From Nostoc sp. CENA543 (GTDB taxonomy: Bacteria > Cyanobacteriota > Cyanobacteriia > Cyanobacteriales > Nostocaceae), in NCBI RefSeq assembly GCF_002896875.1, contig NZ_CP023278.1, positions 4,658,501 to 4,722,500 on the forward strand: a DNA stretch of 64,000 nucleotides, written 5' to 3'. Of the stretch, positions 27,948 through 35,800 are shown in pieces; position 1 is the first letter of the stretch; every line of letters begins with the position of its first letter. Below the pieces are notes generated by a model that made no database searches, was not told the origin of the DNA, and saw only the letters and a list, made by a program, of their open reading frames with translations. Position numbers and translations under genes: made by a program.

Positions 27948-28148
27948 ATGAACAAAACAACAAAAAACAGATTTATAGCTGGGATGACTGATGAAGATTG
28001 GTTTAACGTAGGGAAATCTGATGCTTGGGCGGGGAAATCCAAAGTACCACCAGAACAAGATGCTCAAGCTGCTAGTATGTATGACCTTGGTTACAGTGAG
28101 GGAGAGATTACACATCCACCAACTGAAACTAAAAAAGATGATAATTAA
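27948..28148 (+). CDS. Small acidic protein of unknown function
   Basis: 66 residues: MNKTTKNRFIAGMTDEDW, FNVGKSDAWAGKSKVPPEQD, AASMYDLGYSEGEI. The repeated F/Y-G-x-S-(D/E)-(A/G) pattern (VGKSDAWAG and LGYSEGEIT) suggests a small motif seen in short cyanobacterial proteins related to DUF-type acidic helices. No signal or membrane segment. ATG start without a clear ribosome site. It lies just after one MITE-like element and before another. Confidence 0.65.
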   Translation: MNKTTKNRFIAGMTDEDWFNVGKSDAWAGKSKVPPEQDAQAASMYDLGYSEGEITHPPTETKKDDN

Positions 28149-28200
28149 TACGTCTCAAAGTTTAAATAACACTTCATCAGAACAAGAAAATACTAATTTA

Positions 28201-28315
28201 GGGACTTCCAGAAAATAAATTATCCAATTTCCGATATAAGACATTGTTATTTTTCCCCCTGCTCCCTGCCCCTCTGCCTACACAGTGATAGTATATTTTT
28301 TAAGTTGTAAGTCCC
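28201..28315 (+). mobile_element. MITE-like element with GGGACTT ends (copy A)
   Basis: 115 bp with 7-base inverted ends GGGACTT (28201) and AAGTCCC (to 28315), flanked on both sides by TTA, a possible 3-base target duplication. A related copy in opposite orientation lies at 59819-59939. The interior has ccccctgctccctgcccctc and a cacagtgatagtatattttt stretch. It ends 17 bases before the GAF gene start. Confidence 0.78.
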
Positions 28316-28332
28316 TTAAGGCGTGCCTTTTC

Positions 28333-28869
28333 ATGACTGACTTAGCTTTGCCAAGAAGCATACAAAATATTTTAGAAAAATACACTGAGCCAGAGGCTAT
28401 TTTTCCGGCAATCTTGCCAGCGATTGGAGAAGTGTTAGAATGCGATCGCTGTTTTTTGTACTTGAGAAATCCTCAAACTCGGTTTGCTAAAATTGCCTAT
28501 TGCTGGCGAAAACATCGAAATATTCCCGATATTACAGAATCGGCATGGAAGTTAGAGCCTTCATCATTACCCCAAGAAGACCCTTTGTTTGCCGCAGCAC
28601 TACGGGCTGAGGCTTCCATTTACGTTGAAGATGTGGAAACTGCTAGTCCAAAAGTGGTAAATAAAGAATTTGAGCGGAAAAATTTGGGACATCGGGCATT
28701 AATTCATGCTCACCTGTGCCAAGATGGTCAACTTTGGGGAATTTTACAGCCTAGTGTCTTCGGTAACAAGCGAATTTGGTCAGATTTTGACCATGCTATT
28801 ATGACTCAATTGGAAAATAAATTAACACCCTTAGTCATCACCTATATGACAAAAGAAAAATCACTCTAA
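28333..28869 (+). CDS. Single GAF-domain protein
   Basis: 178 residues, essentially one GAF domain: LPAIGEVLECDRCFLYLRNP, YCWRKHRNIPDI, YVEDVETASPKVV, ALIHAHLCQDGQLWGILQPS and a final helix. GAF domains bind small ligands or bilins; the Cys in LECDRCFLYL is not in the usual bilin position, so bilin binding is uncertain. No output domain, so it may act with a partner protein. The frame extends back to 28285 but the ATG at 28333 (MTDLALPRS) follows AAGG and excludes residues encoded by the adjacent MITE-like element. Confidence 0.8.
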   Translation: MTDLALPRSIQNILEKYTEPEAIFPAILPAIGEVLECDRCFLYLRNPQTRFAKIAYCWRKHRNIPDITESAWKLEPSSLPQEDPLFAAALRAEASIYVEDVETASPKVVNKEFERKNLGHRALIHAHLCQDGQLWGILQPSVFGNKRIWSDFDHAIMTQLENKLTPLVITYMTKEKSL

Positions 28870-28875
28870 ATTTAT

Positions 28876-30378
28876 CTATGGTGATGTTTCTGCTGCTTCC
28901 TGAAGTTTTAATTGGTCAATTACAGCAAAACGAATATCGCGTTTTTCTGCAATTAATTTTATCCCTGGGTGCTGAAGATTTAAAAAGTCTAATCCCTTTT
29001 CTTTACCACTAATTAAAAAGTCACTAATGGCGATTTTGTAGGTGCGTTTGGGGTCAAGTGGTTGACCTTGAATTAACCAATTTTGAGAATTCGCTTCCTG
29101 ACTAATTTTAGCTGTTTGCAAATAACCACCAGTCCCTTGATTGGCTTTTCCTTGATTTAATACTTTTTGTAAAAGTTCGCCATTCATCTCTACCGCCACA
29201 ACTTTACCGCCAAAAGGCAAGATGCGAATTATGTCGTATTGGGTGATGGGGCCTGGTGGTATCACATCATCAATACGAATTGAACCACCATTAAACACGG
29301 CTAAATCTGCGTCAGGGACTTCTTGTAACATCGCCTCAGCAATTAACTCTGTCAAATTTGTCGATTTGTTGCGGACGCTGGATTCTAGTCCATCTAAAGC
29401 AAATGTGAGTTGAGTAATTACTTGACTGGGGTCAAAGCCATTGGCAATAAAGGCTTGATAACCTTTTTCTAGCCACCCTTGCACCACCTTTGCTGTTTTT
29501 GGTTCTTCAGGAATCTGATCTGTAATTGGGACTAAGCGAGAGTTAATTACCAGACTTTTTTTGACAGTATCGTAATTCAATTGATGAACGTAAACTGTAC
29601 GTGCATTAGCATCGGCTTTAAAAATCGGTGTAAAATCTCGACCCCGCCATTGTTGAATATTTTCATGTTCATGACCACCCAGAATTACGTCTATTTCTGG
29701 TACAGTTTCGGCTAGTTGGCGATCGCTGGCAATTGATAGATGGGTCAAAGCTACGATAATATCAACTTTACCTTTGAGGCTATTTACCTGCTGTTTAGCT
29801 GTGGCGATGGGATCTGTGTAGCTGACGTACTTTGGTTGATTGCTGTTGAGGGTGACACCGATTAATCCTACCCTAACTACAGCCCCGCGATCGCCTTTGA
29901 CATTAAATACTATTGTCCGGGGAACACCTTTAAAGGGTTGGCCTGCACTATCAGAAACATTACTTGATACCCAACGAAACCGCGACTCTCGCAATCTTTG
30001 ATAAAACAGGTTTTCTGGTAGGTCAAATTCGTGATTACCAAAAGTCACATAATCTACACCCAGGGTATTCATCACAGCCACCATTTGCTGACCTGCTAGG
30101 GGTGTACCGTTGATTTTAGCAGTTCCTAAAGCCGAAGGACTCAGAAAATCTCCAGCTAAGACTGTGTAGGTGCGGGGGTTATCTTGATAAAGTTGTTGTC
30201 TCAGGGTGGCGACACGGGCTAAACCACCACGCGTCCCTCCTTCCACTGGCGTAATTTCGTAGACATCGTTAAGTTGCAACAGGTTAATCTTGACAATTTC
30301 CGCCAGCACTGGGGTAGTTAAAGTTACTGTCGCCAATATTTGTAAAATTACACTGCAACCAAAATAAATAAGTTTCAT
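28876..30378 (-). CDS. 5'-nucleotidase/metallophosphoesterase (UshA family), secreted
   Basis: 500 residues with a signal peptide (VILQILATVTLTTPVLA). The N-terminal calcineurin-like domain has the dimetal motifs LLQLNDVYEI, LAGDFLSPSALG, FGNHEFDLP, ALTHLS and GGHEHE. The C-terminal 5_nucleotid_C domain has DLAVFNGGSIR and ITQYDIIRILPFGG. Likely hydrolyses 5'-nucleotides or related phosphoesters in the periplasm to recover phosphate or nucleosides. The first metal motif is D-x-Y rather than the common D-x-H (LNDVYEI), seen in some family members. Converges on the GAF gene, 6 bases apart. Confidence 0.93.
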   Translation of the reverse strand: MKLIYFGCSVILQILATVTLTTPVLAEIVKINLLQLNDVYEITPVEGGTRGGLARVATLRQQLYQDNPRTYTVLAGDFLSPSALGTAKINGTPLAGQQMVAVMNTLGVDYVTFGNHEFDLPENLFYQRLRESRFRWVSSNVSDSAGQPFKGVPRTIVFNVKGDRGAVVRVGLIGVTLNSNQPKYVSYTDPIATAKQQVNSLKGKVDIIVALTHLSIASDRQLAETVPEIDVILGGHEHENIQQWRGRDFTPIFKADANARTVYVHQLNYDTVKKSLVINSRLVPITDQIPEEPKTAKVVQGWLEKGYQAFIANGFDPSQVITQLTFALDGLESSVRNKSTNLTELIAEAMLQEVPDADLAVFNGGSIRIDDVIPPGPITQYDIIRILPFGGKVVAVEMNGELLQKVLNQGKANQGTGGYLQTAKISQEANSQNWLIQGQPLDPKRTYKIAISDFLISGKEKGLDFLNLQHPGIKLIAEKRDIRFAVIDQLKLQEAAETSP

Positions 30379-30582
30379 ATTTAGCTGGCAAAACCATTAA
30401 TCTACGGAACTGATTTTACTCATAATTCGCCCAGATCTTGCCATCAGAAAAGAATGTTGATTTTTGTATCAGTCATAGTTACCAAAACTGTAACGACGAC
30501 CACAGTAGAGCCTGCTGAGGAATATTCTAAGTAATTAACAACAGCAGATGTAACAGCAAAAATTCAGTGTGAGGAGTTAGTC

Positions 30583-32601
30583 ATGTCTAGCCGCATTCCG
30601 TCTCAAGTTTGGCAAAAAGTTAGTATTGCTACACTATTATTATTAATACCATCGGTGGGAATAGCGATCGCTCGTCAATCTGTTACTGTCGCCCTACCAG
30701 CAAATCTAACTCCTCCCAGAATTAGCTCAAATACCTCGATTCTTCCTCGTCACCCCGACTATCAAGCACTCCAGGCATTAGTTCAAAAGTATAGTTGTAC
30801 TGTCTCTGTACAAAACTTTGGCAAAGTTGCTATAACTCGCACAGAATTTGCCACAGTCTTAAATGCCTGTATAAATCGCAGCCAAGAGTTAACTGCAAAT
30901 AACCCCAACGCCGTTAGCCAAGCCGATATCCAAACCCTACAACGCTTACAGGCACAATTCGCACCAGAGTTAGCAGTTCTCAACGTTAAGCCAGATGAAT
31001 TAGTAGAAGATAGTACCATTACCGGCAGTCCGACAACTAGAAAGCTGACTCCAGCTAGCAAACCCAAGTTGGCACTTCCTAGTGTGCCTCCTCAAAATCA
31101 ACTTGTTAACCGTTCCAATTCATCTTATTACGGCACAGTTACTGCTGAATCTCAGCCCAATAGCCAATTCAACACAGAAAGTTACAACCGCATTGATGAT
31201 AATCCTTTTCGCCGCGTCAGTAATGAACCCCTTTCCACCTTTTCTATTGATGTAGATACAGCATCCTACAGCAATGTCCGTCGATTTCTTACCCAAGGCA
31301 CATTACCACCTAAAGATGCAGTGCGAGTTGAGGAACTAATTAATTATTTTCCTTATAATTATCCCCAACCACAAGGCGATCGCCCTTTTTCTGTGACTAC
31401 AGAAGTGGCTAATGCCCCCTGGAATTCTCAGCACAAGTTGGTACTAGTGGGTTTGCAAGGTAAACGCCATACCAGTGCCACTTTACCACCCAGCAACTTA
31501 GTATTTCTGATTGATGTCTCCGGTTCGATGGATCAACCAGACAAATTGCCCTTGGTGCAGCAGTCCCTGAAATTGCTTGTGAATCAACTGCGCCCCGAAG
31601 ATAAAGTCAGTTTAGTAGTCTACGCCGGCAATGCTGGATTAGTCTTACCAGCTACCCCTGGCAGTCAAAAAGCCAAAATTTTGGCAGCAATTGACCGTTT
31701 GCAAGCTGGAGGTTCTACGGCTGGGGGTCAAGGTATTGAGTTGGCATACAAGATAGCTAAACAGAATTTCCTCAAATCAGGAAATAACCGAGTAATTTTA
31801 GCTACCGATGGCGATTTTAACGTCGGGGTTTCTAGTGATGCCGAACTCACACGATTAATTGAACAGAAACGAGACCAGGGAATTTATCTCACGGTCTTGG
31901 GATTCGGTACTGGTAACTATAAAGACTCAAAAATGGAGCAGTTAGCGGATCGGGGTAACGGCAACTATGCTTACATTGATACTTTATTAGAAGCCAAAAA
32001 AGTTTTAGTCAATGATCTGCGGCAAACTTTGTTTACCATTGCCAAGGATGTGAAAATTCAAGTGGAATTCAATCCCGCAAAAGTGCAGGCCTATCGCTTA
32101 ATTGGTTATGAAAACCGCCTTTTGCAAAACCAAGACTTTAACGATGACCGCAAAGATGCAGGAGAAATTGGGGCTGGTCATTCTGTCACCGCACTTTATG
32201 AAATCATTCCCACCGGCATCACCAGCGATGTGAAATTACCACAGATAGACCCACTACGATATCAGCGTCCTGGTGCAACTACCACTGATATTGGCGCGAA
32301 TGAATTAATGCAAGTGAAACTGCGCTATAAATTGCCCCAAGCCAACACCAGTCAATTAATCACCCAAACCATCCAAGATAGTGATTTGCAAAGCACTCAA
32401 ACACCGTCTACCAATTTTAGATTTGCATCTGCCATAGCTGCTTTTGGTATGGTGTTGCGTGACTCTGAGTATAAAGGTAATGCTAACTATAGCTTGGTGA
32501 TGAAATTAGCCACGCCAGCAGTCGGGGAGGATAAGGAAGGCTATCGGCGTGAGTTTATTCGTTTAGTAGAACAAGCTAATACTATTGCGCTGGAGAAGTA
32601 A
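30583..32601 (+). CDS. von Willebrand factor A-domain protein (YfbK type) with SLH-like N-terminus
   Basis: 672 residues. Signal peptide/anchor at the N-terminus (IATLLLLIPSVGIAIA); residues about 50-100 resemble an SLH-type segment (YQALQALVQKYSCTVSV, TRTEFATVLNAC); then the YfbK-type vWF N-terminal region (NPFRRVSNEPLSTFSIDVDT), a VWA domain with the MIDAS motif DVSGSMD (Asp311, Ser313, Ser315), and a C-terminal DUF3520-like part. Strong ribosome site GAGGAG. Probably a surface or envelope protein mediating adhesion or complex assembly. The stop codon overlaps the first base of a MITE-like element. Confidence 0.9.
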   Translation: MSSRIPSQVWQKVSIATLLLLIPSVGIAIARQSVTVALPANLTPPRISSNTSILPRHPDYQALQALVQKYSCTVSVQNFGKVAITRTEFATVLNACINRSQELTANNPNAVSQADIQTLQRLQAQFAPELAVLNVKPDELVEDSTITGSPTTRKLTPASKPKLALPSVPPQNQLVNRSNSSYYGTVTAESQPNSQFNTESYNRIDDNPFRRVSNEPLSTFSIDVDTASYSNVRRFLTQGTLPPKDAVRVEELINYFPYNYPQPQGDRPFSVTTEVANAPWNSQHKLVLVGLQGKRHTSATLPPSNLVFLIDVSGSMDQPDKLPLVQQSLKLLVNQLRPEDKVSLVVYAGNAGLVLPATPGSQKAKILAAIDRLQAGGSTAGGQGIELAYKIAKQNFLKSGNNRVILATDGDFNVGVSSDAELTRLIEQKRDQGIYLTVLGFGTGNYKDSKMEQLADRGNGNYAYIDTLLEAKKVLVNDLRQTLFTIAKDVKIQVEFNPAKVQAYRLIGYENRLLQNQDFNDDRKDAGEIGAGHSVTALYEIIPTGITSDVKLPQIDPLRYQRPGATTTDIGANELMQVKLRYKLPQANTSQLITQTIQDSDLQSTQTPSTNFRFASAIAAFGMVLRDSEYKGNANYSLVMKLATPAVGEDKEGYRREFIRLVEQANTIALEK

Positions 32602-32787
32602 TACCAATTCGCAATTCGCAATTCGCAATTCGCAATTCGCAATTCGCAATGGACTTCGTCCCGCTTCTCTACGAGACGCTACACGTAGCTTGCTTCCACG
32701 GAGTGGTACGCTAACGCAATTGATAAATCCTGACTTGACAAGAGTTTCTGGGTTTGGATCTGTATCAGAATTTTAGTGAATTGGTAT
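32601..32787 (-). mobile_element. MITE-like element with ATACCAATTC ends (copy 2)
   Basis: 187 bp from ATACCAATTC (32601, sharing its first base with the VWA stop codon) to GAATTGGTAT (to 32787). The minus-strand beginning (actaaaattctgatacagat, ccaaacccagaaa) matches copy 1 at 27202. Its other side holds about six CAATTCG heptamers and the ggacttc...gagacgct segment also found at 6511-6598. Confidence 0.78.
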
Positions 32788-32800
32788 AACTGAGGATTGG

Positions 32801-32870
32801 GTGACAAGGTAGACAAGGTAGATTTTACTCCAATACCCAATGCCCTATGCCCTATGCCCTATTCCCAATG
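32801..32870 (+). repeat. GACAAGGTAGA repeat and CCCTATG heptamers
   Basis: A third copy of gacaaggtagacaaggtaga (also flanking the phosphohexomutase gene) followed by ccaatgccctatgccctatg-type heptamers, filling the gap to the TamB stop codon. Confidence 0.75.
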
Positions 32871-32874
32871 CCCA

Positions 32875-35800
32875 TCAAAACCTATTTTGATACTCAATTA
32901 CAGCCCGGCTATCATCTTCTAAATTAGTGGAAGCACGCACCCGAATTTTATCGTTAATGCGGTAATTAATCCCCCATTGGAAGGGGTCATTGGCTGTCAA
33001 AATCTTAATACTAGAAATTGACAATTTTGTAGAAAGATCCACGCCGGCTTCAGCCGCTAATTCAATAGAAGAACCACTTTTACCGGCTTCGGGATTATCG
33101 GAAATTACTGTGGGGAATATCCTCAACTCACTTAACCCAAAGGCTGTACCGATTTGGTTAAAGGCAGACTGGAAATTATTAAATACTGCTGAACCGGCAA
33201 TATTAATGATACCCAGGGTGCTATCACCCCCTCCTTGGGCGTTGGCAAACCCACCACCCAATAAGGCGACAATTTCGTTTTCGCTGCGGGAGGGGCTGCT
33301 TCTTAATTCTAGGCTTTGGTCAAGTTTGCTGGCTTGTCCTTTGACGTTAGCTTCTACCCGCACTGTTTCTAATGCTGCTAAACCGGTGGGACTTAATCTA
33401 CTATCACTAAAGTTACTGTCTTGGACGACATCCAAAACTTTCGCAAATAGTTGTACATCTAAATCGGGGTCACGGGGTTGATTGGCTCTAAAGGTGGCGG
33501 TATGTTTATAACCGCTAGCTAGTTTAAATTGGGTGGTGAATAGGTTTACGCCACCGTCTTTTAATTGGATAGTGCCTACGGGAATGGGATCAGCGAAAGT
33601 ACCACTGACAATCAAGTTACCTGTGGCGCGGAAACTTAAGATAGGTGGACGGGTAATTTGCAGATTTTTGCCTAATTCTAGTTCTAAATTATTAAAGCGC
33701 GCGATCGCATTTGCACTATTTACTTCTTGTTTGTCTTGTTTGTCTTGTTTGCTTAGTGAGATGCCATTATTGTTATTCTGCTGCTGGGTATTAGTGGACT
33801 CTGCTAGCAAGACTTGACCATCATAGAGGCTGATTTTACCGCCAATCGCTGGTTTGAGGGCAGAACCTGTAATTTGTAAGTTACCACTAGCCCCGCCTTG
33901 ATACAGTCCCTTCAAGTTTAAGTTTAATTGCTCTAGTTCCACTGTGAGGGGATTATTAATTGCCAGTTCGGTGTTAAAAATGGGTATTTCCCCTGCGGCG
34001 GCGACTTGGCCACGGCTAAATCGACCTTGGAGACTTTCTACTAAAACACGGTCAAAATCGAATTGAATTTTACCGGTGACGCGTCTGACTTTCCCTGGTA
34101 AAGCTTGAGCTGAGAAAGTGGCATCCTTCACAGTGGCAATCCCATTTAATATGGGTTTTTGTCTAGTTCCTCTGACTGTTAAGTCAATTTCACCTTCTCC
34201 TTGTTCAAAGGCGATTTGGTTGGTTAACAGGTTTAATAATGCCAATCCTTCGTTCTGCACTTTCACATCTAAGCTGATTTGGTCGCTATCGGGATTTGTG
34301 GTGGCGAAGGGCAATTTATAAGGAATACTGCCATTGATGTTGACTGGTTGCGGCCCCGCAATGGCAACGATACTACCAAAGTTCAGGCGACCGTTGGCGT
34401 AACTAAAACTGGCGTTGGCTGATTCTATGGCTTTGTCGTTGAGTTTACCTTCAGTAATTTGCAGTTCTCCTCTAGCTTGGGGGTTGCCAATACTACCTGC
34501 TAAAGCTGCCGTACCACTCAGATTACCAGTGATGCCAATGGGCAGTCTGACAAAGTTATTCAGCACCTCTATGGGGAAATTATTCACCCGTAATTGTCCT
34601 GACTGGTCTGAGCCGCCAATGTTACCAGCAAAAGCTACAAGACTATTAGCTGATTCAATGCGTAATGGTCGCACTTGTAACACCCCATTGGCAAAGCTAC
34701 CTTCAGCGATGATTTTGTCAGCACGATAGAAACGGTTTTCTTCTTCTTCTTTACCCCAAGTAAAGTTCTGTCCGTTCAAATTGAATTGAACTGATAAACC
34801 TTCTGGTGTACCCGTGTCTAAAGCCACATCGCCGCTAAAGGTTCCCTGTAAATCTGCTAATTCGGGAATTGGGGAAGCGGTGCGTTGTTCTTCTCGGTCA
34901 GCTATGAGGCGATTAATTTGGGCTAGACGTTCGATTTGGTCAAGTAAAGGACGATTAGGTAAGCCTTGGGGTGCGGTATTGAGGTCGGCTGCACTACCGT
35001 AACTAGGCGGCGAACCGTTGTTTTGCAAATCTTGGATGTCAAAAATTTGGGCTACAGTGAGTACGTCTTGGATATTGCCTTGGCTAACGTTGAGTTTACC
35101 TTGGATTCTTGGCCCTTGGGCAGTTGGGGCAAGATTGCCAGTGAGGGCGTAACGACTATTGCCTTTAATAAATTCACTACTGGTAATGCTAGCTGTGCCA
35201 TCACTATAACGGAATTGCGCCGCCAAGCGATCGCCTTTAATTCTGCCGATTTCTGGTTTGGCGATCGCTAAGTTGGCACTAGTCGCAAATGTGCTTTGAT
35301 TAAATTGGATATCTCCTGTTAAATTACCTGCGAGTTTCCCTGCACCCAAACGCAGATTTGGTGGCGGTGATACATTCAAAATTTGTAAGGGGAAGCTAGC
35401 AACTTGTACACTCCAGTTATCCCCCTTAACTTGACCCTGGGCTGAGGCTTGCTGCCATTTTACTAAGAAGGATTCGGGGCGATTATTGGCATTGAGATTT
35501 AGGGCGATGCGGTCATTATTGCCTCTCAAGTCTAAATTTAAACCTTGTCCCTGGGCTGACTGCACACTACCCTTAAGTACAGGTTCAAAGGCAATACCCT
35601 GGACTGCTAAATCTTTTAATGCCAATTGTCCAGCTACATTCGGTAACGGTAATTTCCCAGTCACCCGACCGTTAAAATCTAACCTACCTGCCACCGCTAC
35701 CTGATTGGGTAAAGTCACAGGTAATTGTTGTAAATTAAAGTCTTGGGCTTGGATATTGAGATTTAAGGCGGTAATTTCTGGGATACCTGGTCTATTGGCG

